The notes beneath the pieces are model-generated. The model did no database searches. It was not told where the DNA came from and saw only the letters and a list, made by a program, of their open reading frames with translations. Source: Haplomitrium mnioides (Eukaryota; Marchantiophyta; Haplomitriopsida; Calobryales). From it: DNA of 49,455 bases. The position numbers and the translations under genes were made by a program. Location: contig JBNGIS010006854.1 in assembly GCA_049999725.1 (NCBI GenBank), positions 1 through 49,455 of the forward strand. Direction: 5' to 3'. Position 1 is the stretch's first letter. Each line of letters begins with the position of its first letter. This document shows, in pieces, positions 21,896-36,091 of this stretch.

Positions 21896-22414
21896 CAATT
21901 CACTGGAATTTTGATGTTAGTAGTAATATGGATTGAAGGCATTGATTACTCTTATTTACTAGCCTAGATCTCTAAAGGGATTGACTGGTTGTTGGTTTTT
22001 GTGGCTTGCTTTAATTGGCTGCAATTGTTTCCTTGTGCTTAAAAGTAAATAAAGTTGCTAGCCAATGTTGTTCCCTTGGTGGTTGAAAGTAAATAAAGTT
22101 GTTTGCTTTCAGTAAAATTAAAATAAAAATAAAAGTCACACTTTGTATATTTGTATATAAATATTTTTATGATAGAGAAAAAGTGCTAGTAACTTATTGA
22201 ATTATTACATGCATTCAATCATGACTCAAAAGCTTAGCTATGTTTCAAACGCATTCTTCTTTCATTATATGCTCTTATAATAAACCTATGATAATGTAAG
22301 GATTAGTTTAATCTAATTCTAATTACAGTAGCCTTATGTATTAACAAGAATAACATACAAAGAAAATGTAAAGAAGAGAAGAGATGTTACTTGTGGCAAA
22401 AGGAATGTGAAGCT
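21896..22414. other. Spacer with duplicated poly(A)-like signals
   Basis: No coding frame. A direct repeat AAAGTAAATAAAGTTG occurs at about 22045 and 22086, each containing AATAAA, which suggests a 3' untranslated region belonging to the preceding fragment. Confidence 0.3.
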
Positions 22415-22665
22415 TGTTGAATGATTGTTGTAACATACAATGCAACATTTGGCTCAATAGCTCAAGGTATAGTGTGCAATCCTTCTCCTCTCATCTCTCA
22501 TCTCATATATCAACAACACTATCAATAATAATAATACAAGGTAATGTTTGTATCTAGGATTAGTATTAACTCAATCTACTCACTAATGTTAGATTAATAA
22601 CCTAATTATAAATTATGTAAAGTATTTTCTAATCCTAGTTTTATGTTACTTTATATATCATAACA
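22415..22665 (-). repeat. Outer copia 3' LTR
   Basis: About 251 bp, TG...CA ends. On the coding strand it is preceded by the purine-rich AACCAAAGGAGAG (22666-22678), a polypurine tract. Confidence 0.85.
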
Positions 22666-22678
22666 CTCTCCTTTGGTT
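22666..22678 (-). other. Outer copia polypurine tract
   Basis: The minus strand reads AACCAAAGGAGAG directly before the LTR start. The inner element has AACCAAGGGGAAG at the same place. Confidence 0.7.
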
Positions 22679-22759
22679 ATAACATGGGGAATGTTATAAA
22701 AGTTCATAACACAAAGTGAGAGATAGATATAAAAAGAATAACTCCAACTCAAACAATAG

Positions 22760-25700
22760 AATCCATATAAGGAAATAATGATGGCGCCTCATTAAAAGCC
22801 GCTCATACTCCTACGAGGGAAAGAGTACAACCATCATCAAATCATGGATTTTGTAACATGAAATAAAAAAGGTCATGATATAAAATGATGGATAAAAATG
22901 ATGAATCATATGGCTATAGACCATAGAAATATAAAAGAATATAATAATGAGTCAGATGATCAAAAGGTATATAGATCCAGGAAAAAAATAATATGTAGCT
23001 AGAATATAAAATAAGATCGTCGATAATATGAAAAACTAGGAAATATCAAACATGTCGATAAAGATCATAATAGTTTGGATAGTCGGCGTAGTCACAATGT
23101 TGCTGATGTAGTACAAGAGGTAAAGCCTTCGTAAATAGATTGGCCATATTATCTTTACCGGCAATCATCTACATTGAAATAGTGTCAAGTTATTGCTTAT
23201 GTGTAAAAAAGAATTTTGGCGCAATATACTTAATGCGTTCTTCTTTAATAAATCCCTATGAGGTCTACTGCACACATGCCAAATTATCCTCATGGATTAT
23301 CTCTGGATGGTTGGAAGATGTGCAAGTGAGAGTTTGCTTAGTACTCTTCCATGATATAGCTGCCATATAGGGATATATATCTAGTTTGGGATTTAGCATC
23401 ATCAAGATCCGATAGGTATCTTGCATCCGTATGACCAGTTAGGATTTGATCATTGTTTTTCGTGAAATAAAGCCTCTTGTCAATGGTTCCTTGCAAATAT
23501 CTTAATATTCATTGATACCATTCCAATCTCTTATAGTAGGTTGTGAGCTATACCTGGCTAGTAGGTTCATGCAAAGGAAATATCTAGGTAAGTTTGATTT
23601 GCCAAGAACATAGGAGCTCCTATAGCGGAGACATATGGTATCTCAGATCTTAGGATAGGCTCTTTGTCTTTTCTTTTATGGAATAAATATTTTTCTCTAT
23701 TCAGTGTTCTAATCTCCATAGCAGTTGTTATTGGATGAGATTTATCCATACTAAATTGTTTTAGGACTTTCTTAGTGTAAGTACTCTGATGGGCTAGTAT
23801 GCCATCATCAAGGACCTCAAACTATAGTCCCAAGCAATAGGTGGTCTTACCAATATCCCTCATATCAAAAATTTTCTTAAGCATGGATATAATCTGCTCA
23901 AGTAGAGATTGGTGACCAATAAGTTTATATCATCAATATAAATTGCGCCAATAATAAATTGTTTGTCTACATGTTTGATGAATAAACTTGGTGCAGTGTC
24001 ATCATAGTGAAAACCCATTGCTATCATCTCCTCTTTAGATCTCTGATACCCTATACAGCCGTTTTGCTTAAGTCCAATAATAGATCTCATGATCTCAATA
24101 GCATATCCATCCTTGGTCAGAGGCATGGATTGATGTATAGGGGGACTATAGGACCACTCTTCCTAGACTCCATCTCATAGGCTAAAGGTCCAAGCCTAGT
24201 ACTCCCTCTCTTGGGCTTTATATTGGTTGATGGTAATGAGGTAGATGGGTACGCTAAACGGTTTTCTTTTAGAGACATTCTCCCCCTGAATATGATAGAT
24301 ATTCTTGGCTATAAGCTCCGAGGGAGCTTTCATATAGATTTGGGTATCTAATAGCCCATATAGGTATGCTGTCACAACATCTAGCTAATGTATTATGAGC
24401 TCATGTTCTAGGAAAAAGCCTACTAGGAACCGATATGTGATAGCATCTATAATTACAGCATATGTGAGATCATAGTCTCTCTCAGGTATTTGTGTATAGC
24501 TCTTGGCTACAAGGTGTGCCTTATATCTGAAAATATTGCCTTTTTTCATTTCGTTTTTTCACAAAAATCCACCTATATCCAATTAAGTGGGTGTTAGAGA
24601 GTACGAAGACTAAAGGTCTGAATACTTTCCTCTTTATCATAGAATCCAATTTGGAATTATTTGTCTTTTCCCATTCAATCCAATTGGGACTGTTCATAGC
24701 CTTTTTTGACATGTCTTGGATGAGGGGGTCTATCGGATATAGTCTGTGAAATCATGAATGCAAAATTATCATCCATATTAGCACTTTCTATTTGCAAAAA
24801 TATCCTAGTGTCCAAATAGTGGATTGAAATTTCTTTATTATCTGGGATCTCTAAAAGAGAGATAGTAAGCTGAGATGGTAGTGTAATAGATGATGATAGT
24901 GGTATATGCACATCAGTTGAGAATTGTAGTATTCTTTGTCAGAATGAGAGTCTTTTGAGCCTAAAGGGCGTCCTCTCTTTTGCCTCGGTAATTGATCACT
25001 TGTTGTTATATAGTGTCATGAATTCTTGTAGATACATTTACAACAAGAATATTTGATCGTATTACTTTTGCAATCTCATTAAATGAGTTAGACAATTATT
25101 CGAAAGTTTTAGTCAAGTGAAGAAGTCTCTTGACTTCATCCTCACATTGCCTTGTTCTCTGATCTATCCATAAAGTGGATATTTTATCCCCTTTTAAAAT
25201 TTTTAGTAATGAAGAGTTTTTATCTTCAAATAATGATGGGAATATATCCTCATAGAAGAGGCGAATCTGGCTTGAAATACATCCGATGTGGATGGTTCTA
25301 GTTAGCATATGATCGATGGGGATTCATATCCCACATAGATACCCTTCTGTCTTTGAGGACCCATTTTAGTCCTTTTCGGTCCCATAATCGAAACAAGGAC
25401 TTGACAACCGAAAATGCATAGATGAGATAGATTGGGGAATAGTCCTATAGACAAGTTGGTGAGGTGTTAAGGTATTGAATGCTGATGGCCTGAATTTTAA
25501 TAATGATGCAGCATGTAATACAGTGTGGCCCATATAGAAACCAGTAATTTGGTCTGCATGAGCATGGGCCTAGCTGTCATCTGTATGCTACAAATAACTC
25601 TTTCGGCTATGCCATTTTGAACAAAGTAGTGGGTATATATACCTTTGGTCATGCAAAAATCATCAAAAGTCTTTGATGTTAACACTCTTGCAATGTCGGC

Positions 25701-27572
25701 TCATAAGACTCTTATTGGATTTTTTTGGAAATTGAGCTTTCAATTTGAGAATATGTGCTAGAATCCTAGGAAAGACTAAATTTCAGGTAGAGAGTAGTGA
25801 GACTTGTGACCATTTTGATGACACACAGATAATAACTAAGAAGTACTAAAAAGTTTCACTTGGTGGGTCTATAGAACTACAAACATCTATGTGTATTCTC
25901 TTAAGGAATCTTGATATATCCATCATAGTCTTGGATATTGCTAGTCGTAGAACTAGCTTACCCTAAGATCATTCGATGCATTTTTTATTGATCATGTTTG
26001 GTTTAATGCTAGAAAGAATAGATCTGGACACTTTGAGAATATTTTGAAACATCGTCGTGCTAGGATGTCCTAAGCATTTATGCCATAATATGATGTGATC
26101 AATTTGTTTTGCATCAAGTAAGAAACTTTGAGTTTGTGTTACATAAAACCCAAGGGGATATGCAAAAAAATGTTTGTTTTATTTCAGATCCTTCAGGAGT
26201 GTTTTGTAAAATATGCAATACCTCCTGATCTTTGCAAGTGTTTGTGTGTATATGGAATCCATTATCTCTTATATCTTTAAGGCTAATGAGATTCCTAGGA
26301 GCACTTGGTGCATATATAGTAGATCTAATATGTAATGTAGTTCCTTGTAGCATTGTGATTATGGTTGGTCCATGTTCTTCTTCTATCTGGTTACTACCCA
26401 AAATTATTGTCACGTTTCGACTTGAGGGCATTATGTTTGTGAAGAAGAATCTGCACTTCAATATAGTGTGAGTGTTGCCACTATCGACTATGTGTGCATT
26501 GATGTCATCCAATTTAGGAACTAAAGATATACACTGTAATATGTAATTTTCTAGAGCAGCGAGATAATCTTCCTTATGAATATAATCATTGAGTGTATCT
26601 GTTTGTTCCATAAACACTTCACGATTTTCTGTAATAGATTGTTTACTCTTGTCTTTTGCATATAGTGCAACTAGATGTGCAAGGATTTTGCACATTTTCT
26701 AATTATGGCCCATGGTACCACATCTTGTACATATAGTTGAGCCTCTTGTATTACTTGAGGATGGCATATTTCTACTTCTGTTTTGAGATCTACCACCTTT
26801 TTGTCCTCTTGGAAAACATTTTCCTTCACAGGTCCTTCCTTTGCCTCTCATCTTGAATTGGTTATTATACATTCCAGTCATTGGGGCTTTTCCCCTATAT
26901 GAGGCTTGCATGTTGGAACCATATCTGGTTCTTTGTCGTGGTTGTTCTCTATTGTTTACTGGTTTATTGTAATGAACTTCAGATGGTTGAGATAATGGTA
27001 GAGTTCTAGGAAGGTCTGGTTTTAGAGTTTTTCATAAGTAAGTCATGATGTTTCCCTACTAACAGTAAATATGCAATTAATTCAGAATATATTCTAGAGT
27101 TTATATTCCTGTATTGTGTAGACATGATCATATTTGTGGGATGGAAAGTTGATAATGTTTTCTCTATTTGATCCTCTTTAGAAATAAGGTGTCCACATAG
27201 AGTTATTTGACTTATGACTCTGAACAATTTACTATTATACTTGGATATTGTTGTAAAGTCCTGAACTCTCAGATTTAGCCAATCATGCCTTGCTTTTGGT
27301 AGATGGATTGTCTTTTTGTGGTCAAAATGCTCTTTTAAGTTGTTCCACAACAATATGAGGTTACTCTCATTTAAATATTGGAGCTTAAGAGGATCAGATA
27401 GGTGGTGTCCAAGAAACACCAATGCTTCTGCTTTCTATTGAGCATTGATATCTTTATCAGTTAGGATAGTTGTTTCCAATCCTTTGGAAACAAGGTGAGC
27501 AACATCATTAAGTGACTAGGAGAGATAATTTTCTCCTTCTATAGTCAGGCTCTTAAAACTTAGTTTTTCCAT
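22760..27572 (-). pseudogene. Outer copia gag-pol polyprotein (broken)
   Basis: Begins at the ATG at 27572 (MEKLSF...). Gag UBN2-type domain 27560-27000 (FLGHHLSDPLKLQYLNESNL); CCHC zinc knuckle about 26720-26690 (CTRCGTMGHN); protease 26560-26230 with catalytic HIVDSGNTHT; GAG-pre-integrase about 26110-25930; integrase 25900-25500 (FDDFCMTKGIYTHYFVQNGI); a hinge at 25310-24880; reverse transcriptase 24712-23860 (NSPNWIEWEK, RKVFRPLV, YIDDI at the active site); RNase H region 23750-22790. It carries dozens of stops and frameshifts. Domain order PR-IN-RT-RH identifies Ty1/copia. Confidence 0.85.
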
Positions 27573-28116
27573 TTCATAAAATGCTGATATGAACAAAGTT
27601 TAAGAAGTATCAAACAGATTTCTTAAAGATTTTTTATATTCAGTAACTAAAAGAGTTCTGATTTATAAATGACAGAATGCTTTTATCTCTTTCTGTTATT
27701 TGAATTTTTGTAGAGATGTAAAAGAATTATATCACAGAGTTGTTATAGAATATGCTTCTCTCTTTTTCTTGCTGTAGGCAAGAGATTGACTCTGTATATT
27801 TGAAAATATGTGTTGGTGTAGGTACTTGAAGTTGTTCTGATATCACCAACAAAATCTTATAGTTAAAACTTTGTTCTTCTTGCAATTGTAGGTTGATGAA
27901 ATTGAATCAAATTTCAACAATATGTAAAAATAACTTGTACTTATGTGATCAGAATATATGAAGTTGAAGTTCTGAAAAAATAGTGAGTTTTATAGCTTAG
28001 ATAGTCTCATATATAGTTATAAACCTTGTGGCTTAGTTGTGGCAAGTAGCCTGCTCTGATTTGTTCAAAACTATGAGCCAACTAATCAGTTTAAAAGTAT
28101 ATACTACGTATAGAAT
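27573..28116 (-). other. Outer copia leader, gag-proximal part
   Basis: Non-coding leader between the inner insertion and the gag ATG. It continues at 36092-38133 on the other side of the inner element. Confidence 0.7.
28112..28116. repeat. Target-site duplication of inner copia, left (AGAAT)
   Basis: AGAAT here and at 36087-36091 flank the inner element exactly, the 5-bp duplication expected of an LTR-element integrase. Confidence 0.85.
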
Positions 28117-28366
28117 TGTTGGAATGAATTATATAATAGGTACTCAACAATGGCTCATTAGCTCATGCAAAGGTGTGATGAAATTCTTCCTCTCTTTCTT
28201 CTCCTTATATAATAAAAAACTCAATAATGCAATCATGTGTCTTTGTTACCTTAATCCTAGGTTAGGCTTAACCTAATGTGGTTACTAAATATAGATTAGT
28301 AACCAAATCCTAGATTAGGATACATACTCTAATCTTACTTACTATGTTACTAAATATATCCTAACA
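28117..28366 (-). repeat. Inner copia 3' LTR
   Basis: About 250 bp from TGTTGGAATGAATT to ATATCCTAACA, with short inverted ends TGTTGG/CCTAACA. Followed at 28367-28379 by the polypurine tract (minus strand AACCAAGGGGAAG). Confidence 0.92.
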
Positions 28367-28759
28367 CTTCCCCTTGGTTATAACATGGGAATGTTGTAAA
28401 CAAACATAACATAAATATCGTAAGATGAAGATAAGAGAAATGTAACTCCAACTCCCCCAATAAGATCCATATAGATCGATAATAATGTTGCCTCATTTAA
28501 ACTCTCTCATACTTCGTCGAAGGAAAGAGTACAACCATCACTATACATGGAAGAGAATATATGAAAAATAAAGTATGCCAATATAAAAGATAAAGAAGAT
28601 GGCTATAGGCCATGAAAAACAAAAGAGCATAAAATCAGGAGACAAGATAAATAAAAGATAGAGATCATATGGAAAAATATAATAATACGCCGCTAGGATA
28701 AAAGATATGATTGTCGAATCAATGTAAAATAGAAGAATGTCGAAGATATCAACATAGAT

Positions 28760-31700
28760 CATAATAATTTGGATAATCGGCAAAGTCCAATAAGATCACA
28801 ATATCGTCGATGCAGTGCTTGAGGTAAAGCCTTGGAAAAAAGATATGCAATATTATCTTTGTCGACAATCATCTCCACTGAAATAATGTCATCGGGTTGC
28901 TCATGTGTAAAAAAGAACTTTGGCGCGATATGTTTAGTATGATCTCCTCGGATAAAGCCATGTGAGATCTGCTGCACACATGCCAAATTATCCTCATAGA
29001 GAATAGTAGGGTCAGATAAACAAGGAAGACCACAAGACAAAAAAAATATGATCAATCATCCTACGTAAATAAATGCATTCCCTACTAGCTTCATACAAAG
29101 TAATGATCTCTGCATGGTTGGAAGATGTGCAAGTCAAAGTCTGCTTAGTACTCTTCCATGATATAGCTGTAGAGCCATATAGGAATACATATTCAGTTTG
29201 GGATTTAGCATCATCAGGATCTGAAAGGTATCCTACATCTGCATAATCAGTTAGGATTTGATCAATATGTTTCGGGAAATATAGTCCCATGTCAATGGTT
29301 CTTTGTAAATATTTGAATACTCGCTTGATGCCATTTCAATGTCTTATTGTAGGTTGTGAACTATGTCGAGCAAACAGGTTCACGGCAAAGGAAATATCAA
29401 GTCAAGTTTGATTTACCAAATACATAAGAGCTCCTATAGCGGAGAGATATAGAATCTTAGATCCAAGGATAGACTCTATATCATTCTGTTTATGGAATAA
29501 GTCTTTATCTCTATCCAGCGATCTAATCTCCATAGGAGATGTGATCGGATGAGATTTATCCATATTAAATTGTTTTAAGACTTTTTTAGTATAAGTACTT
29601 TGATGGACTAAAATGCCATCATCAAGGTACTAAAAATGTAGTCCCAAGCAATACGCTATCTTACCCATATCCCTTATATCAAAAATTTTCTTGAGCATAG
29701 AAATAATCTGCTCAAGGAGGGATTGGTGTCCAAATAAGTTTATATCATCAATATAGAGTGCGACAACAATAAATTGTTTGTCGACATTCTTGATGAATAA
29801 AGTAGGTGCAATGTCATCGTAGTGAAAACTCATAGCTATCATCTCCTCTTTAAATCTGTGATACCATATACGACCATTCTGCTTAAGTCCATAAATAGAT
29901 CTCGTGATCTAGACAACATACTCATCCTTGGTCAGAGGTATGGATTGATGGATAGGAGGGAAAATAGGTCCAATTTGCCTAGTTTGCATCTCATGGACTA
30001 AAGGTCTAAGCCCATTACTCCCTCTCTTGGGTTGTAATTTGGTCATTGGTAAAGAGGTAGATGGTTTGCCTAAAGGTTTCCCGTTACGGACATTCTCCCC
30101 CTGAATATGATAGATATTCCTAGCAATAAGCTTTGGGGGAGCTCTCATATAAATCTAGGTGTCAAGTACCCCATACAGGTATGCTGTTACTACATCTAGT
30201 TGATGTGTCATGAGCTCATGTCATAGGAAAAAGCCAACTAGAAACCAGTATGTGACAACATCTATAATTGGGGCATATATGAGATCATAGTCTCTCCCAA
30301 GAATATGTGTATAGCCCTTGGCTACAAGGCATGCCTTATATCATACAATATCGCCTTTCTCATTTTGCTTCTTCACGAAAATCCACCTATATTTGATTAA
30401 GTAGGCGTCAGTGGGTACGAGGACTAAAGGTCTGAATACTTTCCTTTGTATCATGGAATCCAATTCGGAATTCATTGCCTTTTCCCATTCAATCCAATCG
30501 GGATTGTCCATAGCTTCTTTGATAGACCTTGGATCAGGTGGTATATCGGATATAGTTTGTGAAATCATGAAGATGAAATGGTCATCCATACTAACACTCT
30601 CTTGTTGCCATAAAATCCCAGTATCCATATAGTAGATTGATATCTCTTTATTATCTGGGATCTCTAAAAGAGATATAGTAGGTTGAGATGGTGGTGTAGT
30701 GGATGATGATGGTAGTAGAGGTCCATCAGCAGAGAAAGTAGACCTCTTTGTCGTACTTCGTTGCCTTGGTTGAGAGTCTTTCGAGCCTAAAGGGCATTCT
30801 CTCTTTTGCCTTGGTAATTGATCACTCTCTATTGTTGTAATGTCTTGAATCTTTGTAGGTACATTTACAGCAAGAATGTGTGATTGTGTTACCTTTGCAA
30901 TCTCATTAAATAGGTCAATCAATTGTTCGACAGTCTTAGTCAAGTGAAGAAGTCTCCTGACTTCGTCCTCACACTGCCTTGTTCTTTGATCTATCCATAA
31001 AGTGGATACTTTCTCCCATTCCAAATTTTCGGTATTGAAGAAGTTTTATCTTCAAACAAAGATGGGAATATATCCTCATAGAAGTGGCAGTCAATGAATC
31101 TGGCCTGAAATACAGCCGCTGTAGATGGTTCCAGATTTCATATAATCAACAAGAATTCATAGCCCATATATATGCCTTTTGTTGTTGAGGTCCCATTTTA
31201 GTCCTTTTCGGTCCCAAAATTGGAATAAGGACTTGACAACTGAAAATACAAAGATGAGAGAGATCAGGAATAGTCCCATAGGCAAGTTGGTGAGGGGATA
31301 AAGTATTAGATGCTGATGGCATGTACTTCAATAAAGAAGCAGCATGAAGAAAAGCGTGGCCCCATGCAGAAACCGGTAATCTGGTCTGCATGAGCATAGG
31401 CCTAGCTATCATCTGCTATGCCATTTTGAAAAATGGATGTGAGCCACAGAGTATTGGGTATATATACCCATAGTCATACAAAAATTGTCAAAAGTCTTAG
31501 ACGTAAACTCCCCGACATTGTCAACCCTTAGAACCTTTACTAGATTTTTTGGAAATTGAGCTTTCAATTTCAGAATGTGTGCCAGTATCATAGGGAAAAC
31601 TAAATTTTGGGTAGAGAGTAACAAGACTTGATACCATTTTGGTGGCGTGCTGATTATCACCAAGAAGTACTGAAAGGGTTTACTTGGTGGGTCAATAGGA

Positions 31701-33384
31701 CCACACACATCTGCGTGTAAGCGCTCAAGGAACTTAGGGATATTCATCATAGTCTTGGATATCGCTGGTCGTAGGACAAGCTTGCCTTGAGAGCATTGGA
31801 TGCATTGTGTGTTGAGCATATGTAGTCTAACGTTAGGAGGAATAGATCGTGACACCTTCAGAATATTCTGAAACATGTTTGTGCTAAGATGTTCTAAGCA
31901 TTTATGCCATAGAATGCTTTGGTCAATATTCTTTGCATCAACTAAGAAACTCTGAATTTGTGTTACATAGAACCCTAGGGGATACGCAAATAATGTTTCC
32001 TTTATTTCATATCCATGAGGAGTGTTCTGTAATATATGAATCACTTCCTAATCTTTACACGTGCTAGTATGCAAATGGAATCCATTGTCTCTAATATCCT
32101 TGAAACTAATAAGATTCCTAGTAGCATTAGGCGCATATATGGCAGATCTGATGTTCAATCTGGTTCCTCTTGGTAATGTAATAATGGCTGGTCCATGCCC
32201 TTCTTCAATCTGATTACTTCCCATGATCGTTGTCACTTTTCGACTTGAGGGAGTAATGGCTGTAAAGAAGGACCTGCACTTCAATATAGTGTGAGGGCTA
32301 CCACTGTCAATAATATAGGTATTAACATCATCCAAAGAAGGAACTGCAGGTGAACACTGTAACATATGATTCTCTGGAATAGCCTGATCATCATCTTTCT
32401 AGATATAGTCACTTAAAGTATCTTCTTGTTCATGGAACACACTATGGTTCTTTGTATTATTTTGTTTGCTCTAGTCTTGGGCATATAGTGTGCTGGTATT
32501 ATGCACATTTTCTAAACATGGCCCAACATACCACATCTGGTACATCTAACTAAGCCTTTGGTGTTGCTCAAAGAGGGCATATTCCTGCCTGTGTTTTGAG
32601 GTCTTGCACCTCTTTGTCCCTTTGGGTCAAAGTTTCCAGCAGATTCCCTGCCTCTGCCCCTCCCCCTGAATTGCTTATTATTTACACCAGTCATAGGGGC
32701 TTTTCCCATGTTTGAGGTTTGCATATTGGAACCAAATCTTGCTCTTTGTCATGGTTATCCTCTGTTACTCACTGGTTTGTTAAAATACACTTCAGATGGC
32801 TGAGTAATAGGCAGAGTACCAGGAGGTCTAGTCTTATAATTTTTCAATAACAAGTCCTAATGCTTTTCTGCAAGTAGGAGATATGCAATTAATTCATAAT
32901 ACCTTTTGAAGTTCATATTCCTATACTGTGTAGATAGCATCATGTTTGAAGGATGAAAAGTGGATAAAGTCTTTTCTATCTGCTTCTCATATGAAACTGG
33001 GTGACCATATAAAGTTAATTGACTGATAATTCTAAAGAGTTCACTATTGTATTTAGATATGGATATGAAATCCTAAACCCTCAAATTAACCCAATCATGC
33101 TTGGCTTTGGTTAGATGGATAGTCTTAGTATGGTCAAACTGTTCTTTCAAACTTTCCCATAAGATTCTTGGATTACTCTCATTTAGGTATTGCAATTTCA
33201 AAGGGTCAGATAGATGGTGTCTCTAGAACACCAAAGCTTGAGCTTTCTATTGAGCATTTATATCCTCATCCGTGAGGATAATAGTCTCCAATCCCTTGGA
33301 AACCAGGTGTGCTGCAGCATCTAGTGACAAGGAGAGATAATTCTCCCCTTCTATGGTCAGACTCTTGAAGCTTAGTTTCTCCAT
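28760..33384 (-). pseudogene. Inner copia gag-pol polyprotein (broken)
   Basis: Starts at the ATG at 33384. Gag 33384-32520 has HHLSDPLKLQYLNESN and a CCHC knuckle beginning CTRCGMLGHV at about 32535. Protease 32365-32048 has IIDSGSPHTILKCR (Asp-Ser-Gly catalytic triad intact). GAG-pre-integrase and integrase are at 32044-31409 (CLEHLSTNMF, LHADVCGPIDPPS, LRVDNVGEFTS, giving the first two Asp). The integrase end is at 31412-31146. Reverse transcriptase 31024-29630 has NPDWIEWEKAMNSELDSMIQ, RWIFVKKQNEKGD and VALYIDDINLFG. RNase H 29290-28760 has SNHAEIITLYEASRE and LYEDNLACVQ. It is broken by frequent stops, although some frames remain open for more than 200 codons. Confidence 0.9.
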
Positions 33385-35822
33385 CCTTTAGACTACAGGT
33401 CTGCACTGAAATGAAGAAAATGAAAACTTATGAGATTTTGTATTCTCATAAACTAACAGAGTTTTGATCTATAATAACAAAATGCTTTTAGTTTTTTCAT
33501 GTTATTTAAATTTTATAGTTCTATAACACAAAGTTATAACAAAGTTATAATGAAATTGGCTTCCCTCTTCTTCTTGCAGTAAGCAAGGGGTTGACTCTGT
33601 ATATATCAAACTGAATGTTGGTGCATGCTTTTGTAGCAGTCCAAATGTCACCAACCAAGTCTGATGTAAAGAACTGTCTTCTCTAGACAACATCAAGCTG
33701 TTGAACTTTGATAGAATTTCTAAAATGTGTAACCAAGTTATAAAAAGCTGAACCAAAAATCTTGAAGTTGTATCTCTGATCAAATATTGAGATTGATAGC
33801 TGATGTGGTCAAATAGATAGTTCCAAACCCTATGGATTAGTTGTGGCTTCTAGCTTGCTCAATTTTGATCAAAATTGTGAGCCAACTAATCAGTTTGAAC
33901 TGTTATGCCACTTACAGAATCAGTATAATAGATCATATATTTTGAACATCAGAATAACCTATTCTCAGTTTGTTTAATTAACAAAGAGTAGAGTATGGGT
34001 AATATCAGGAATCAGACTATCAAGTTTATCTCAAAATATTTATGTTGTTTACTTTTCTGGTCTCAGTATCAGATTTTCATTTTCTGTAAAAACAGATTAT
34101 TAGAGTATATGAACTGAAAGTACAAGTATATAGACATGTTTTGAACAGTTAAATAGTGTAATATGACTCCAATCAGACATGTAGGTAATGTCAATGATCT
34201 ACAAATGGTCAATTGAATGAAATGGAGTGAATGGATGTGTCAATTAGGAGTTGAGTAGGTCTGGATGTTAGATTAATAGGTCAAATGCTTCAATCTAGAT
34301 CTTAGAATAGAGTTCTGGTTGTATCTAACTCCAAATGTCCTTTATATATCAAATTCCATGTACTTGAACACTTAATATCATAACACAAGTGTTATGGTAT
34401 TTTGTTTCACAAGATCAGAAATTCAAGAGCTATGTGTGTATCCATTTCTCAACCAAAAATGTATAAATGAGAGCTCGAAATGTTCGCCTAGAGCAAGTGA
34501 TCCTTTTTGTATGCTAAAAAAAAAAAAGTCGATTTGGATGCACAAAGATCAATTTCTTGAAGCAGAACTCTCCTCCTCTTCGAACTGCTAGGTTCGGTAG
34601 CCAATTTAGGTTCAAGGAGTTTTTGGTGCTTCGGTAATCCTTTAAGATAGCTTCGGTGGACTTAGCATAGGCTTAGGCTCCATCTTGTTGCTTCGGTGAA
34701 TTAAATAGGCTCAATAGTGAATCTGGAGGTTCAAATGATAGCTCCATTACCGGACTAGATGTCGCTTCACCAGCGACCGTTGAATGATCCCACAAGAAGA
34801 ATCATAAAACTCGATTCATGTATATATGCACACCATTCTTCCTTCCTTTCGACATAGCACCTCACCCTAGCGACTGGGTGGGGTTACCTAGTCCCATAGA
34901 CATATAGCAGTGACACATGGTGGCTTTGGATAGGTTAGAAAAATAGAAAGAGTGGCTTCCCCTCCGAGCTAGGATAGTTTGATATATTTTTCTTTTTTCT
35001 GAAAATTTTCTTCAAGTGTCGAAAGAGCAATATAGCGCTGTTTTGATATCCTGATTCACCAAAAACACCACTTTCGAACTTGCAATAGTTTAATATAAAA
35101 TCACCAAAATCAAGACAAATCACCTTTTTGCCGTACAAGAAGCTTTTCGAGCTGTTGAACTTTCAATTTGTCTCGGCAAAGTCGGTTCGAACTTTCTTGT
35201 TTCAAAAGAACTCAAAACGATGATCGATCACCGCTTCATCTCACTTAATTCCCTTTGAAGGAAGGTTGATCACCTCCAAAACTTTGACATATCGTTGTTT
35301 CGCCCCTCTTGCAACTCGCGACTATAATCTTCTCATGACTTCAGTCGTTTGAAATCTGAGAATTGCTCGCTCAATTCTTGATGAAATTGAATGATTCAAA
35401 TTGCTTCGTGCTCAAAATTGGATTGCATAGGCTCTTTTGCTCAATTCAATCAAAAATTCGTCGAAGATAGTGAAGAATCTTGAAAATTTTGAAAAATGCA
35501 ATCTCCAGCAATTCTCCTTTGATTCTTCATCAAATCAAATGATTCTAGTTTGTATAGGGTTGCATTTGCTAGACGACCTCTACTCCTGCCCTGGGCGACT
35601 CCAATTGTGCCTTGAATCTTCAAAATTTTCAAATTTTCATATGCTCTTCATAGATTACTCTTTCTTCAATATAATATAAATAGTATATCCGTTAAAAGAC
35701 ATGAAGCATTCAACTATCAAATCTGAAATTAATTTTTTTTACAGAAAAAAATTATAAATTATAGAAAATTATAGAAAAAAAATTAAAATTATGTAGATCA
35801 GCAAGAGCAAGTGCTGATAATG
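33385..35822 (-). other. Inner copia 5' leader (about 2.4 kb, non-coding)
   Basis: No conserved frame was found between the 5' LTR and the gag start. The stretch 34560-34760 (TTCGGTAGCC, GGTGCTTCGGTAA, GCTTCGGTGGACTTAG) has a recognisable counterpart in the outer leader at 36750-36910, so the leader is a conserved part of the family and not a chance insertion. Confidence 0.65.
35811..35821 (-). other. Possible primer-binding site of inner copia
   Basis: Directly downstream of the 5' LTR the coding strand reads ATTATCAGCAC. It is not the usual plant TGGTATCAGAGC. The outer element has the related AGTTATCATCAC (38122-38133). It may pair with an internal part of initiator tRNA-Met (half-tRNA priming as in Drosophila copia); this is inferred. 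Confidence 0.45.
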
Positions 35823-36086
35823 TGTTGGAATGAATCATACAATAGGTACTCAACAATGGCTCATTATCTCATGCAAAGGTGTGATGAAATTCTTACTCTC
35901 TTTTTTCTCCTATCAATCTCTTCTCATATAATCAAAAATCTCAATAATACAATCATGTCTCTTTGTTACCTTAATCCTAGGTTAGGCTTAATCTAATGTG
36001 GTTACTAATTATAGATTAGTAGCCTAATACTAGATTAAGAAACATCCTCTAATCTTACTTATTATGTTACTATATATATCCTAACA
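35823..36086 (-). repeat. Inner copia 5' LTR
   Basis: About 264 bp, the partner of 28117-28366, with the same TGTTGG...CCTAACA ends. It is longer mainly by an insertion around 35915-35930. Confidence 0.92.
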
Positions 36087-36091
36087 AGAAT
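36087..36091. repeat. Target-site duplication of inner copia, right (AGAAT)
   Basis: Matches 28112-28116. Confidence 0.85.

Larger units (their letters stand above)
28117..36086 (-). mobile_element. Inner Ty1/copia LTR retrotransposon, full length
   Basis: A complete minus-strand element of about 8 kb: LTRs, polypurine tract, gag-pol remnant, long leader, primer-site-like sequence and a perfect AGAAT target duplication. It inserted into the leader of an older relative. By eye the two LTRs differ at about one base in ten and by one indel, so the insertion is not recent. Confidence 0.93.

Noticed and set aside
34394-34591. Plus-strand 65-codon frame in the inner copia leader
   Set aside because: No counterpart in the outer element's leader and no recognisable motif.
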